This document shows positions 1-10,767 of a stretch of DNA of 64,000 nucleotides, in pieces; the first letter of the stretch is position 1, and the number at the start of each line of letters is the position of its first letter. Origin of the DNA: Pseudopelagicola sp. (GTDB lineage: Bacteria; Pseudomonadota; Alphaproteobacteria; Rhodobacterales; Rhodobacteraceae). Both the position numbers and the translations under genes were made by a program. The stretch spans positions 50,351 to 114,350 of the forward strand of contig JAPHRE010000039.1 of the NCBI GenBank assembly GCA_026195905.1. The letters are read 5' to 3'. The notes under the pieces were generated by a model. That model saw only the letters and a list, made by a program, of their open reading frames with translations, was not told the DNA's origin and did no database searches.

Positions 1-2
1 TC

Positions 3-281
3 GCCCGCCTGACGCCTGCACGCATTTCAACCGCAATCTGGCTTTCGCTTGCCAAACTGGTGATCTGTGCCGCCATCGCATGGATCATCGCACGCGCCTT
101 TGGCCTCGATGATATCTCCTTTGGCGTGCTGGTCCTGCAAATCTCAACGCCTGTCGCCGTAACCGGCTATCTCATCGCCGAAAAATACGGCGCCGATAGC
201 GATTCCGTGGCAGGCTTCGTTGTGGTCTCCACGCTGATTTCTATCGCCGGCCTGCCGCTTCTCCTCGCGCTCGTTCTCTAA
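3..281 (+). CDS. AEC (auxin efflux carrier) family transporter, C-terminal fragment truncated by the window edge
   Basis: Frame is open from base 3. Hydrophobic C-terminus with 'QISTPVAVTGYLIAEKYGADSDSVAGFVVVSTLISIAGLPLLLALVL', typical of AEC permeases. Confidence 0.75.
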   Translation, partial: ARLTPARISTAIWLSLAKLVICAAIAWIIARAFGLDDISFGVLVLQISTPVAVTGYLIAEKYGADSDSVAGFVVVSTLISIAGLPLLLALVL

Positions 282-360
282 ACCGCAGATTGTGATTTGC
301 GCCGAAGGGGTCGGATGCGTTACACTCATTCCAAATAAAAAAATACATAGCGAGAGGCAG

Positions 361-948
361 ATGAGCAGATACTTTCGCACCCTAACCCTGTTGGTGCTGC
401 TGGCGGCGTGCGGTGGAGGCTACGATTCTCCCCCCCGCAACCTCAATGACGCGTGTTCAATCCTGAAACAGCGTCCCGAATACTACAAAGCCTTTCGCCG
501 GGCGGAACGCCGTTGGGGCGTGCCGATCAACGTGCAAATGGCCATCATCTATCAAGAAAGCAAATTCGATAGCGATGCGCGCACGCCATATCGCTATGTT
601 TTGGGCGTATTGCCTATGGGTCGCCAGAGTAGCGCCTATGGCTATTCGCAGGCGCTTGATGCGACTTGGGACCATTATCGCCGCGATACCGGCAAACGCA
701 GGGCCAAGCGGGATGACATTGACGACGCCACTGATTTCATGGGCTGGTATATGAACCAAACCCGCGAACGCAACGGCATCTCTCTGAATAACGCGCGCCA
801 TCAATACCTTGCCTATCACGAAGGCCACACCGGCTATGCCCGTGGCAACTATCGCAACAAATCGTGGCTGGTGCGGGTATCCCAAGAGGTCGCGGACCGC
901 TCTCAGATGTATAAAGCACAGCTCGCAAACTGCCGCGTCGTCCGCTAG
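361..948 (+). CDS. SLT-domain-like lipoprotein (lytic transglycosylase-like)
   Basis: ATG at 361. Lipobox-like 'LLVLLAACGGG', then 'AIIYQESKFDSDARTP...SAYGYSQALDATWDHYRRDTG', an SLT-like E-S-x-F/GYSQ pattern. Confidence 0.75.
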   Translation: MSRYFRTLTLLVLLAACGGGYDSPPRNLNDACSILKQRPEYYKAFRRAERRWGVPINVQMAIIYQESKFDSDARTPYRYVLGVLPMGRQSSAYGYSQALDATWDHYRRDTGKRRAKRDDIDDATDFMGWYMNQTRERNGISLNNARHQYLAYHEGHTGYARGNYRNKSWLVRVSQEVADRSQMYKAQLANCRVVR

Positions 949-961
949 GACGCCGCGCGCA

Positions 962-1564
962 TCAAGGTTGTTGGCTCTGACTCTGCCTCTGTAGCTGAAT
1001 ACTAAACAGGCTGTTGCCAAGTTCTTGACCTGTTTCCATTTCGCCAAGAATCACGGTCGTGCGTCCACCATTGCCATCGTTGATGATCCACTGGCGCAAC
1101 TCGACCGGCCCTGCGGTAAACATCATGTCAATGCTGCCATACTCGGGATGCTCTGGGTCTTGCGCCCGCACCCGCGTAATCGTGCCATCATACACATGAT
1201 CCGTGACCATATCCGCCCGGCCAAGATCAACCTGCTCCTCAAGGATCACAGAGAGCGGTGTGCGCTGAAGCGGATAGGATTCCGGCGGCTGGTTGGATCG
1301 CCCGTCAAAAATCGCCACCGTGTTGCCACTGGCAAGCACCATCGCCTTTTCCGGCGGGTCATATTCAAACCGGATACGCCCCGGCCGCTTCATATAAAGC
1401 CGCCCGGTCGAGATAGACCCATCATCGTTGATCTGGGTAAAGGCGGCCTCAACCGTCTTGAGATCATTGAGATAGGCCGAGACCTCCGCCAACGGCAGAA
1501 TATCCGCCCGCACCGGAAGCGCGGCCACAATCGTCAAGGCAATCGTCAACAAAGGTTTTTTCAT
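962..1564 (-). CDS. lolA: Outer membrane lipoprotein carrier protein LolA
   Basis: Signal peptide MKKPLLTIALTIVAALPVRA; 'VEAAFTQINDDGSISTGRLYMKRPGRIRFEYDPP' is LolA-like. Adjacent to ftsK. Confidence 0.88.
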   Translation of the reverse strand: MKKPLLTIALTIVAALPVRADILPLAEVSAYLNDLKTVEAAFTQINDDGSISTGRLYMKRPGRIRFEYDPPEKAMVLASGNTVAIFDGRSNQPPESYPLQRTPLSVILEEQVDLGRADMVTDHVYDGTITRVRAQDPEHPEYGSIDMMFTAGPVELRQWIINDGNGGRTTVILGEMETGQELGNSLFSIQLQRQSQSQQP

Positions 1565-1650
1565 ACGCATACCCAAGACATAAGCGCGCGCCGCCCGGAA
1601 TGCACCCCCCGCGGCGCTCACATTGTCGCGCATTCTTGTGTGACGGCGCT

Positions 1651-4509
1651 TTACTGCTCGGGGACAAGGATTTCGCGTTTGCCGACATGGTTCGCCGGGC
1701 TGACAAGCCCCTGATCCTCCATCTGCTCCACAAGCCGCGCCGCCTTGTTATACCCGATCGAAAGTTTGCGCTGAATATATGAGGTCGAACATTTGCGATC
1801 CTTGATGACAATCGCCACCGCCGTATCATAGAGCGCATCTTCGGAATCCGTGTTGCCGCCAAGGCCAAGAACCGCATCGATTCCATCCGCCTTTTCGTCG
1901 TCCGGCCCCTCGACAACGCCGCCAATATACTCGGGTGCGCCAAAGCTCTTGAGGTGGTTCACAACCTCTTCGACCTCTTCGTCGCTTACAAACGGCCCAT
2001 GACACCGGGTGATCTTTGCACCGCCCGCCATATATAGCATATCCCCCATCCCCAAGAGCTGTTCTGCCCCCATCTCGCCAAGGATCGTCCGGCTATCAAC
2101 CTTCGAGGTGACCTGAAAGGAAATCCGCGTCGGGAAATTGGCCTTGATCGTGCCGGTGATAACGTCAACCGACGGACGCTGTGTCGCCATGATGATATGG
2201 ATGCCGCTGGCCCGTGCCATCTGGGCAAGGCGCTGGATACAGGCTTCGATCTCCTTGCCCGCCACCATCATCAAATCGGCCATCTCGTCCACGACGACAA
2301 CGATATAGGGCATTTTCTCGGGCGCGAATTCCTCGGTCTCGAAAATCGGCTCGCCGGTCTCGTCGTCAAACCCGGTCTGCACCGTGCGGCTGAACATCTC
2401 GCCTCTGCCAAGCGCATCCGCAACGCGGCTATTGTAGCCGTCGATATTACGCACACCCATTTTCGACATCTTGCGATAGCGTTCTTCCATCTCGCCGACG
2501 ACCCATTTCAGGGCGACAACCGCCTTCTTGGGATCTGTGACAACCGGGCTGAGGAGATGCGGAATCCCATCATAAACCGAAAGTTCAAGCATCTTCGGGT
2601 CGATCATGATCAACCGGCATTCTTCCGGCGTCAGGCGATACAGAAGCGATAGGATCATGGTGTTGATCGCCACCGATTTTCCCGACCCTGTGGTCCCGGC
2701 AATAAGAAGGTGCGGCATTTTTGAAAGGTTGGCGACAATCGGATCCCCGCCAATATCCTTGCCAAGCGCAAGCGGCAATTTCATGTTCGTGTCGCCGAAA
2801 TCGCGCGTTGCAAGGATCTCGCGCAGGACAACCTTTTCACGGTTCTCATTCGGAAGTTCGATCCCGATCACGCTGCGCCCCGGCACGGTCGAAACACGCG
2901 CCGAAAGGGCGCTCATCGAACGCGCAATATCGTCGGCAAGCCCGATAACCCGGCTCGCCTTGAGGCCCGGCGCGGGTTCAAGCTCATACATCGTCACCAC
3001 GGGACCGGGGCGCACCGATACGATCTCGCCCTTGACGCCATAGTCATCAAGCACGCTCTCAAGCATCCGCGCATTTTCCTCAAGCGCCTCATCACTGAGA
3101 TGGTGACGCTGAATTTCCATCGGATTGGCCAATAGACCAAGCGGCGGTAGCTCAAATTCTGCGGCCGCCTCATCAAAGGCAAGCGACGGCTGTGCCTCTG
3201 CGCGCGCACGGCTCGACGGCTGTGCGGCTTTTTGGGTGCGCGGCTGCACAACGGCCTTTTTCGGCTCTGCCGTGGGAAGCGGTGTCATCACAGGCTCGGG
3301 CGTCGTCCGAAGCGGCAATGGCTGATCGAACCCCTCTATAAGAACCTCATCCGCGCCATCATCGACATCCACCTCGGCCATCGGTGCCTCATATGACGCG
3401 GCCGTCAACGGCGGCTCGGGCGGAAACGCGTCTTGCCCCGGCATGGCCCTCGGATCAACGATCAACGGATCGGGCTTGCGCCCCCGGCCTTTGGTCAACG
3501 GTTTGTCTTCGGGGAAATCCGGCGGCGAAACGGGTTGCCCCTGCGCCTTGCGCAGTCGAATCGCTTCGGCAATCCGCGCTTGGATACGGTCCGGCTCGGG
3601 CGCGTTGGCCGCATCGGCAAGGCATTCCTGCTCAACAAGCTCCGGTTCCGGCATCGGCTCGGGCCGTTTGATAAGCGCCGGCATCTTCGCCAATAGCCCG
3701 GTTTTAGGCTCCTGCGGTTTTTCCGGCGCGGCCATCATCGGCTCGGGCGCGGTCTGCACGGCATCCGCCCACCCCTGCGAGGCCGCCGCCGAAACCCGGA
3801 CATCGGCCTTGCGTTCCATCCGCCGTGCCTGCGCCTTCTGCGCCGCCTGCGCCGTTGCGCCCATTCCCTTGCCAAGAAGGCTCATAAGCGACGCATAGCT
3901 CAGGATCACCCCGACAACCATGAACCGACCAACCTGAATAAGCTCCTCGCGCGTAAACCCAAGCACAAATAGCGCCAGCGCCACGAAACAAAGCCCCACA
4001 AGCGCCGACAGAATCTTGACCCCTGTCACCGCCCCAATCGGCAAGATATTCAGGATCGCGCCAAGAAACGTATCCCCGAAAAGCCCGCCAAGGCCAAAAC
4101 TATGGGTCCACCCGCCCCCCGGCACGAGGGTCGACGCATACATGGACCCAAGCGCAAGCATGATCGGCGCAAAGATAACCCGGCTGATGACACGCTCTTC
4201 GCCGCGATGCAGGGCAAACCGAACGCCCCACGCCCCAAGCACAAGCGCAATCCCCCAGCTGCCCCAACCGACAATGGTAAACAACGGGGCCGCAATCGAC
4301 GCCCCCATGCGCCCCATCCAGTTCTCAACCGGCGCATCCGTGGCGGACATCCAACTCGGATCATCGGGCGTATACGAAACGATCATCGCCGCCGCCATCG
4401 CCGCCAATACAAGTAGCGCGATGCCGATCAATTCCTTGCCGCGTTTTTCAATCGCGGCCTGCGTGGTGCTGTCAAGAAGCGGATCGCGCCCGCGTGCCTG
4501 ATATGCCAT
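1651..4509 (-). CDS. ftsK: DNA translocase FtsK
   Basis: 952 aa. N-terminal TM segments, '[21 protein letters not shown]' Walker A, '[17 protein letters not shown]' Walker B, C-terminal gamma winged helix '[45 protein letters not shown]'. Confidence 0.97.
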   Translation of the reverse strand: MAYQARGRDPLLDSTTQAAIEKRGKELIGIALLVLAAMAAAMIVSYTPDDPSWMSATDAPVENWMGRMGASIAAPLFTIVGWGSWGIALVLGAWGVRFALHRGEERVISRVIFAPIMLALGSMYASTLVPGGGWTHSFGLGGLFGDTFLGAILNILPIGAVTGVKILSALVGLCFVALALFVLGFTREELIQVGRFMVVGVILSYASLMSLLGKGMGATAQAAQKAQARRMERKADVRVSAAASQGWADAVQTAPEPMMAAPEKPQEPKTGLLAKMPALIKRPEPMPEPELVEQECLADAANAPEPDRIQARIAEAIRLRKAQGQPVSPPDFPEDKPLTKGRGRKPDPLIVDPRAMPGQDAFPPEPPLTAASYEAPMAEVDVDDGADEVLIEGFDQPLPLRTTPEPVMTPLPTAEPKKAVVQPRTQKAAQPSSRARAEAQPSLAFDEAAAEFELPPLGLLANPMEIQRHHLSDEALEENARMLESVLDDYGVKGEIVSVRPGPVVTMYELEPAPGLKASRVIGLADDIARSMSALSARVSTVPGRSVIGIELPNENREKVVLREILATRDFGDTNMKLPLALGKDIGGDPIVANLSKMPHLLIAGTTGSGKSVAINTMILSLLYRLTPEECRLIMIDPKMLELSVYDGIPHLLSPVVTDPKKAVVALKWVVGEMEERYRKMSKMGVRNIDGYNSRVADALGRGEMFSRTVQTGFDDETGEPIFETEEFAPEKMPYIVVVVDEMADLMMVAGKEIEACIQRLAQMARASGIHIIMATQRPSVDVITGTIKANFPTRISFQVTSKVDSRTILGEMGAEQLLGMGDMLYMAGGAKITRCHGPFVSDEEVEEVVNHLKSFGAPEYIGGVVEGPDDEKADGIDAVLGLGGNTDSEDALYDTAVAIVIKDRKCSTSYIQRKLSIGYNKAARLVEQMEDQGLVSPANHVGKREILVPEQ

Positions 4510-4528
4510 GCTCGTTCCCTCGTCTCTT

Positions 4529-5704
4529 TTATCCGTAGAGGCAGTCGCGCACCCTTACGAGCGCCTCCTGCACCTGCGATTTTGGGGCCACCAAGGCGAC
4601 CCGAATATATCCTTTGCCGGGATTCCCGGCCTCTGCATCGCGACTAAGATACGCGCCCGGCAAAACCCTGATCCCGGTCTCTTGCCAAAGCCTCAACGCC
4701 GCCGCCTCACCATCTTCAACCGGCAACCAGAGGAAAAACCCCGCCTCCGGGCTTTGATATCCCGCCACGCCTGCGAAAACCGCATCGGCCACATCGAACT
4801 TTTCCGCATAGAGCCTGCGGTTTTCCTCGACATGCGCCTCATCGGCCCAAACCTTTTCCGCCGCCTTTTGCAACGGCAACGGCAACGGCGCGCCCGCATA
4901 GGCCCGCAATTGGCGAATGCGACGAATGCACTCCGGCCCGCCCGCCACAAACCCGGACCGCAGCCCCGGAAGGTTCGACCGCTTCGAAAGCGAATGGAAG
5001 ATCACAACCCGCTCCGGGTCCGCCCCCATCTCCTGTGCAACCTCAAGCGCCCCAACCGGGGCCGCGCCGCGATAAATCTCGGAATAACATTCATCCGCGA
5101 AAATGCGGAAATCGTGCTTTTCGGCCAAGGCGATCAAATCGCGCCAATAGGCACGATCCGCCACCGCCCCCTGCGGATTGGCCGGCGAGCAAATATATGC
5201 AACCGCCACCCGGTCCAATAGCTCCGGCGCAAGCGCGGTATAATCCGGCAAGAACCCCGTCGCCGCCTCGGCATTGACGAAAACCGGCTCCGCTCCGACC
5301 GAAATCGCCGCCACGGCATAGACCTGATAAAACGGATTGGGCACGAGAACCTTGGGCTTTGCCCCGTTCTTCGTCTCGGGGCAAAGCGCCATCATGGCGT
5401 TGTAAAGCCCCTCGCGTGTCCCGTTCAGCGCCATGATCCGATCCGCGCCAACCTCAACGCCATAGCGCCGCGCGATCCAGCCCGAAATCGCGCCAAGCAA
5501 CTCCGGCGTGCCGTCATTCGGCGGATAGCGATTGAACCCTTCCGCATGGTCGGCAATCACATCCATGACCCAGGCCGGAAACGCATGTTTCGGCTCACCA
5601 ATGGTCATATGGACAACGTCGCCGCCGGGCTGATGGGGGTCCAACAGCGCGCGCAGGCGCGGAAACGCATAGGCCGGAAGGTTCGAAAACCGCTCGGGAA
5701 ACAT
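4529..5704 (-). CDS. Class I/II PLP-dependent aminotransferase (DapC-like)
   Basis: '[24 protein letters not shown]', '[18 protein letters not shown]' PLP-lysine region. Confidence 0.88.
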   Translation of the reverse strand: MFPERFSNLPAYAFPRLRALLDPHQPGGDVVHMTIGEPKHAFPAWVMDVIADHAEGFNRYPPNDGTPELLGAISGWIARRYGVEVGADRIMALNGTREGLYNAMMALCPETKNGAKPKVLVPNPFYQVYAVAAISVGAEPVFVNAEAATGFLPDYTALAPELLDRVAVAYICSPANPQGAVADRAYWRDLIALAEKHDFRIFADECYSEIYRGAAPVGALEVAQEMGADPERVVIFHSLSKRSNLPGLRSGFVAGGPECIRRIRQLRAYAGAPLPLPLQKAAEKVWADEAHVEENRRLYAEKFDVADAVFAGVAGYQSPEAGFFLWLPVEDGEAAALRLWQETGIRVLPGAYLSRDAEAGNPGKGYIRVALVAPKSQVQEALVRVRDCLYG

Positions 5705-5843
5705 ATTTAGACTGCCTCAAGGTTCGGGATCGTGAGTGCCCCGTTTGCCCCAGACTACAAAAGGCCGCCGCTCACGTCCAGAAAAATGCCCTGAAAGCCG
5801 CGCGTTGTGGCATTTGTGACAATCCGCCGGGATGAACGGGCCC

Positions 5844-7178
5844 CTACCCCTCCTGCAAGGCCGCCTCAACCGCCGCCGCAACGCGCAACAATCTCTCTTC
5901 CGCCATTGGCGCGCCCAACATCATCAACCCGCAACTCGGAAGTCCGGTCGGAAGCGACATCGCCGACGATCCCATGAGATTGCCAATCCGCGTATTGCGA
6001 AGCGCCATAAGGTTCTCGATCACATAATACTCTTGATCGCGCATCAACCGCCCCGCATCCGGCGGCAGGATTGGCGAGGTCGGCAAAAGCACCGCATCGA
6101 ACCCGGCCGTCCGCGCATTCCAACGCGCGCGATAGGCGTCAAGTTTCTGCCACGCTTCAACATAGGTCGGCCCGTCAAAATTTGCCCCGGCGCGGAACCG
6201 TTCAAGAACCTGATCGAACATTTTCTCCGGCGCGGCCTCGATAACCTCGCGCCATGTTCCGTAGGCTTCTGCGGTAAAAAGCGGCCCCGACAGGGCAAGC
6301 GCCTCGGACACTTCCGGCGCCTCAAGCGGCACAAGCTCGGCCCCAAGATCGCGCAACCGCTCCACCGCGCGCAAATATCCCGCCATCGGCGCTTCGCGCA
6401 CATCCTCAAGCGCCTCGGTCTGCAAGAGGGCAAACCGTTTGCCCTGAAGCGTCGCCCCGCGCAAATCCGCGGCCGGACGCCCCTCAAGCACCGACAGCAC
6501 AAGCGCCACATCCTCGACCGTGCGACAAAGCGGCCCGACGGTATCGAACTTCGCCGCCAACGGCACCACACCCTTGCAAGAAACCCGCCCGGACGTTGTT
6601 TTCAGCCCCACAAGATCGTTCCACGCCGCTGGAATACGCACCGACCCGCCCGTATCCGACCCGACCGCTGCCGCTGCAAGACCAAACGCAACCGAGGCCG
6701 CCGCCCCAGAGGACGACCCCCCCGGAACCGCCTGAGGATCATTGATGCAAGGCGGTGTCGCCGTCATCGGGTTCAGACCAAGCCCCGAAAATGCCAACTC
6801 CGACATATGCGTCTTGCCAAGACACACGAGCCCCAGAGCCGTGGCATTGCGCACCACCTCGGCATCCTGTCCCGGCACGCGCCCCTCAAGCAGGTTCGAT
6901 CCCGCCTTGGTTTCGTCGCCCGCCGTATCGAAAAGGTCTTTCCAACTGATTGGCACCCCATCAAGCGGCGAAAGACGCTGCCCGGCCCGCGCCCGCTCTG
7001 CCGCCGCTTCCGCTTCGGCCAGGGCGCGTTCGGGCGTGACAACGCTATAAATCCGGTCCCTTGCATCATGGCTTTCAATCGCCCCAAGAAACGCCTGCGT
7101 TAGAGCGACCGGATCAATCGCCCCGTCGCCAATCCCCCGCCCAAGCGCCGCCGCACTTTTTGAAAGCCAATCCAACAT
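5844..7178 (-). CDS. Amidase family protein
   Basis: Amidase signature 'GGSSSGAAASVAFGLAAAAVGSDTGGSVRIPAAWNDLVGLKTT'. Start chosen at MLDWLSKSAAALG. Confidence 0.92.
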   Translation of the reverse strand: MLDWLSKSAAALGRGIGDGAIDPVALTQAFLGAIESHDARDRIYSVVTPERALAEAEAAAERARAGQRLSPLDGVPISWKDLFDTAGDETKAGSNLLEGRVPGQDAEVVRNATALGLVCLGKTHMSELAFSGLGLNPMTATPPCINDPQAVPGGSSSGAAASVAFGLAAAAVGSDTGGSVRIPAAWNDLVGLKTTSGRVSCKGVVPLAAKFDTVGPLCRTVEDVALVLSVLEGRPAADLRGATLQGKRFALLQTEALEDVREAPMAGYLRAVERLRDLGAELVPLEAPEVSEALALSGPLFTAEAYGTWREVIEAAPEKMFDQVLERFRAGANFDGPTYVEAWQKLDAYRARWNARTAGFDAVLLPTSPILPPDAGRLMRDQEYYVIENLMALRNTRIGNLMGSSAMSLPTGLPSCGLMMLGAPMAEERLLRVAAAVEAALQEG

Positions 7179-7264
7179 GCCAATCCCCCGCGATAATCTG
7201 CCAAAAAGACGGTAACGGCCCAGCGCGGCATGGACAATCCCGTTTGCAGGCGCATATTTGGCCC

Positions 7265-8479
7265 ATGAGCTATGACACAGATATCGTGATTGCCGGCGGC
7301 GGTCTGAATGGCCCCGCTCTTGCGCTCGGGCTGGCACGCGCCGGGTTTTCCGTAACGGTGGTTGACCCCCGCCCCCGCTCTGCCCGCGCCGGAGATAATT
7401 TTGACGGGCGCAGCTATGCGCTCGCGCTGGCCTCGACCCGCCTTTTGAACGCCATCGACGTCTGGCCCCGTGTTGTCGCCGATGCGCAGGTGATGCACGA
7501 AATCAAAGTCACCGATGGGCGCGCGGGCGAAGGTCCGGCCCCCTTCTTCCTGCATTTTGACCGTGGCGCCCTCGAAGAAGGGCCGATGGGCTACATGCTC
7601 GAAGATCGCTTTCTCTACCGCGCCTTCCTCGCCGCAATGGACGACGAAGACCGCGTGACCCTTGTGACCGAAGACTCTGTCGTCGCGCAGGAAATCGACC
7701 CCGCCGGTGTGACCGCGACCCTCGCCTCGGGCGAAACCATCCGCGCCCGCCTCCTTGTCGGCTGCGATGGGCGTCAATCCGGCGTGCAACGCCGCGCCGG
7801 AATTACCCGGAGCGGCTGGGGCTATGGCCAAACCGCTCTCGTCTGCGCCATCGCCCATGAAAAACCGCACCACGGTATCGCGCATCAATTCTTCATGCCC
7901 CCCGGCCCCCTCGCGATCCTGCCCTTGCCGGGCAATGTCTCCTCCATCGTCTGGAGCGAAACCGACGAGACCGCCGCCCGCTTTCAATCGCTCTCGGATG
8001 AGGATTACCTTACCGCCCTGCGGCCGCGCTTTGGCGACTTCCTTGGCGAGATTTCCCTCGCAGGCAAACGCTTTACCTATCCGCTAACCCTGACCGTAGC
8101 CGACGCGTTTATCGCGGACCGCGTGGCGCTTGTCGGTGATGCTGCGCACGGGATGCACCCGATTGCGGGCCAAGGCCTCAACGCTGGCCTGCGCGATGTC
8201 GGCGCCCTCGTGCAAGTGCTCGACGAGGCCCGCCGCCGCGGCGAGGATATCGGCACGGCCCCCGTTCTCGAACGCTATCAGGAATGGCGTCGCTTCGACA
8301 CACAAGCCCTGATCGCCGCAACCGACCTCACGAACAAACTGTTCTCGAACGACAACCCGCTCTTGCGTGTCGGACGGGATCTCGGCTTGGGGCTTGTCAA
8401 CGCGATCTCCCCCCTGCGCCGTGGCATGATCCGCGAAGCGGCGGGGCTCACCGGCGATTTACCGGCCCTTATGCGCTAA
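7265..8479 (+). CDS. UbiH/UbiF/COQ6 family FAD-dependent hydroxylase
   Basis: ATG at 7265. 'IVIAGGGLNGPALALGLARAGFSVTVVDPRP', 'ARLLVGCDGRQSGVQR', 'VALVGDAAHGMHPIAGQGLNAGLRDVGAL'. Confidence 0.93.
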   Translation: MSYDTDIVIAGGGLNGPALALGLARAGFSVTVVDPRPRSARAGDNFDGRSYALALASTRLLNAIDVWPRVVADAQVMHEIKVTDGRAGEGPAPFFLHFDRGALEEGPMGYMLEDRFLYRAFLAAMDDEDRVTLVTEDSVVAQEIDPAGVTATLASGETIRARLLVGCDGRQSGVQRRAGITRSGWGYGQTALVCAIAHEKPHHGIAHQFFMPPGPLAILPLPGNVSSIVWSETDETAARFQSLSDEDYLTALRPRFGDFLGEISLAGKRFTYPLTLTVADAFIADRVALVGDAAHGMHPIAGQGLNAGLRDVGALVQVLDEARRRGEDIGTAPVLERYQEWRRFDTQALIAATDLTNKLFSNDNPLLRVGRDLGLGLVNAISPLRRGMIREAAGLTGDLPALMR

Positions 8480-8753
8480 GCCGCGCGCGCCCAAAGTCAA
8501 CCGTCCGCTCCACCACGCGAAGCTCGATCGAAAACCTTTCATCCCAATACCGTGGGTCGCACAATAACGCCCGCGGTAGACGGTCATACCGAAACACCTT
8601 GCGCCGCACCTCGCAGAACTCAACCTCATAGGCCTCGCCCGCTTCAACGCCCTCGGCAATCAGGCGCGCTTTAAGCTCTGCCTCCCGCTGTTTCAGGGCT
8701 GCAATTTCTTCTCGGATATACCCAAGCGCATCTGCTGGACTCATTCTGGACAT
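8469..8753 (-). CDS. Hypothetical protein
   Basis: MSRMSPADALGYIREEIAALKQREAELKARL...; coiled N-terminus; plausible ORF convergent with the UbiH-like gene. Confidence 0.55.
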   Translation of the reverse strand: MSRMSPADALGYIREEIAALKQREAELKARLIAEGVEAGEAYEVEFCEVRRKVFRYDRLPRALLCDPRYWDERFSIELRVVERTVDFGRARLSA

Positions 8754-8847
8754 GGCCGCCTCCTTCTGGTGACGCCCCATGCAAACACATCAGAGGTTAA
8801 AACCCCCTGAACAGGCTTCCCTCTCTGTGAAAAATCGCGCCAGCGCC

Positions 8848-9033
8848 CTAGTCGAGCACCCGCGCCTCATCGACCAACATCACGGGGATGCCATTGCGGA
8901 TCGGAAACGCAAGGTTCGCCGCCTTCGAGATCAACTCCTGCGCCTCGCCGTCATATTCAAGCGTGCCGCGCGTCTGCGGACACACAAGCACCTCAAGCAT
9001 CCGGCGATCAAAAAGCGGTGTTTTCTCACTCAT
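8848..9033 (-). CDS. Trm112-family small protein
   Basis: 61 aa '[52 protein letters not shown]', typical Trm112/YcaR. Confidence 0.93.
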   Translation of the reverse strand: MSEKTPLFDRRMLEVLVCPQTRGTLEYDGEAQELISKAANLAFPIRNGIPVMLVDEARVLD

Positions 9034-9674
9034 TGCATTATATCCTCTCCCGCGCCGCCCCGAAGCGCAAATTCAATCAACGTCACAAGGGTTTCCCGCC
9101 GCGTGGTCAGCGACGGCGCCTCAAGAAGCGCCTGTTTATCCTCAGGGGCAAAGTCAAGGAGCATGGAAAGCGAATTGATGAGCAATTCATCCTCCGCCTC
9201 GCGCAACGTCTCCCAATCGGTCGAAAGATCCATCGTGTCGAAATAGCGTTCCAGCACCGACATGAACGCGCCCCGGTCAAAGGTGTTATCCGGCGCGGGC
9301 GCACGCAGGTCGCCTTCGAACCCGTCCCAACTGACCTCACAACGCCGATAGGGGGCAAACCCGTCCACCTCGCGCAAAACCCGGAACCGCGATACGCCCG
9401 AAAGCGTCACAAGGTATCGCCCGTCCTCGGTTTCCGAAAACTGCGTAACCCGCCCGGCACAGCCGATACTCTGCAATCCCGGCCCCTCGCGACCCGGAAC
9501 CTCGTTGGGCTGCACCATCCCAATAAGCCGCCCCGGCGTCTTGAGCACATCATCCAGCATCGCAAGATACCGCGGCTCAAAGATATGCAGAGGCAGGCGC
9601 GAGCGCGGCAAGAGCAACGCACCCGGCAGCGGGAAAATCGGGATCGTTCCGGGAAGATCTGTAGCTTTCAACAT
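9030..9674 (-). CDS. LON peptidase substrate-binding domain protein
   Basis: '[48 protein letters not shown]'. Overlaps the Trm112 gene start by 4 bp. Confidence 0.92.
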   Translation of the reverse strand: MLKATDLPGTIPIFPLPGALLLPRSRLPLHIFEPRYLAMLDDVLKTPGRLIGMVQPNEVPGREGPGLQSIGCAGRVTQFSETEDGRYLVTLSGVSRFRVLREVDGFAPYRRCEVSWDGFEGDLRAPAPDNTFDRGAFMSVLERYFDTMDLSTDWETLREAEDELLINSLSMLLDFAPEDKQALLEAPSLTTRRETLVTLIEFALRGGAGEDIMQ

Positions 9675-9701
9675 ATGACAGAGCTTAGCGCGCTTTACCC
9701 C

Positions 9702-10616
9702 TTAGGCAAATATCATCGAGCTGAGCTTGCGCCGTCCGTTAAGCACCACCGGGTCATTCGGTTTGAGCGCCTCGAAAATGGTAAAGAGCTGCGCCTTGGC
9801 CGCCCCATCGTTCCAGTCCCGGTCGCGCCGGAAAAGCTCTAGAAGCATGTCAACCGCCGCCTCGGCATCGCCCGCCGCATGAAGCGCCTGCGCAAGGTCA
9901 AACCGGGCCTGATGATTGTCCGGCTCCGCCTCGACCGTGGCGCGCAACTCGGCGACCGGCCCGGCATGTTCCGCCTGCCGTGCAAGCTCAAGCTGCGCCT
10001 TGGCCGCCTCGACCTCTGCGGTCGTGGCCATCGCGTCGGGGCATTGCGCCAAAACCGCTTCGGCCTGATCTAGCGCCCCCATAGCGATGTTGGCCCGCAC
10101 CAGCCCGCCAAAGGCCGCCGCGTTGTCCTGCTCTTCACCAAGGATCGCGGCAAAGGTCTCGCCCGCGCTCTGTGCATCGCCTTCCGCAAGCATGGCTTCG
10201 GCCGCCTCAAGCGCCTCGCCAAGCCCGCCATCGGCCTCGCCACCGCCCGCTTCGATCACGCGTTTGACAAAGGCGTCAATCTCGCTCGGCGGCAATGCGC
10301 CCTGAAACCCGTCAACCGGCTGACCTTTGTAAAAGGCAAATACCGTGGGGATCGACTGCACCTGCATCTGACCGGCGATCATCTGGTTTTCGTCCACATT
10401 GACCTTGGCCATCTTGACCGCGCCCTTGGCCGCCGTAACCGCCGCCTCAAGCGCCGGGCCAAGCTGTTTGCAAGGGCCGCACCAAGGCGCCCAGAAATCA
10501 ACGATAACCGGAACCTCCTGCGAGGCCTCGACGACATCGGCCATAAACGTGGCCTCTGTTACGTCCTTGATAAGATCGCCTGCTGGCGCCGCATTGCCTT
10601 GTCCAAGTTCGAGCAT
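9702..10616 (-). CDS. Thioredoxin/TPR co-chaperone (CnoX/YbbN-like)
   Basis: 'VIVDFWAPWCGPCKQLGPALE' followed by tetratricopeptide-like C-terminus. Confidence 0.9.
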   Translation of the reverse strand: MLELGQGNAAPAGDLIKDVTEATFMADVVEASQEVPVIVDFWAPWCGPCKQLGPALEAAVTAAKGAVKMAKVNVDENQMIAGQMQVQSIPTVFAFYKGQPVDGFQGALPPSEIDAFVKRVIEAGGGEADGGLGEALEAAEAMLAEGDAQSAGETFAAILGEEQDNAAAFGGLVRANIAMGALDQAEAVLAQCPDAMATTAEVEAAKAQLELARQAEHAGPVAELRATVEAEPDNHQARFDLAQALHAAGDAEAAVDMLLELFRRDRDWNDGAAKAQLFTIFEALKPNDPVVLNGRRKLSSMIFA

Positions 10617-10717
10617 GGGTCTTTCCCCTCATCTATCGTGTTGGCCCCTATATGGCCCCTATGATCCAAGGTGCCAACCCGTAGGGTGGGTTTTCACCCC
10701 ACCAACCCTCGGAATCC

Positions 10718-10767
10718 CGCACCACCGCGATACAGACGCAATACCGACGCGATACAGACCCGCGTTT
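10718..10767 (+). repeat. 50-bp 11-mer-array intergenic repeat, copy A
   Basis: cgcaccaccg|cgatacagacg|caataccgacg|cgatacagacc|cgcgttt; abuts the xthA stop codon. Confidence 0.9.

Noticed and set aside
5832-7103. 423-aa plus-strand frame opposite the amidase
   Set aside because: Arg/His/Pro-rich shadow frame; the minus strand has the amidase signature.
10681-10707. gtagggtgggttttcaccccaccaac hairpin upstream of the 11-mer array
   Set aside because: A short hairpin that could be a terminator, but it lacks a T tract and is a common motif type; not separately supported as part of the 11-mer array.
10718-10767. 11-mer arrays considered as a CRISPR
   Set aside because: The units are contiguous 11-mers without unique spacers and no cas genes occur in the window.
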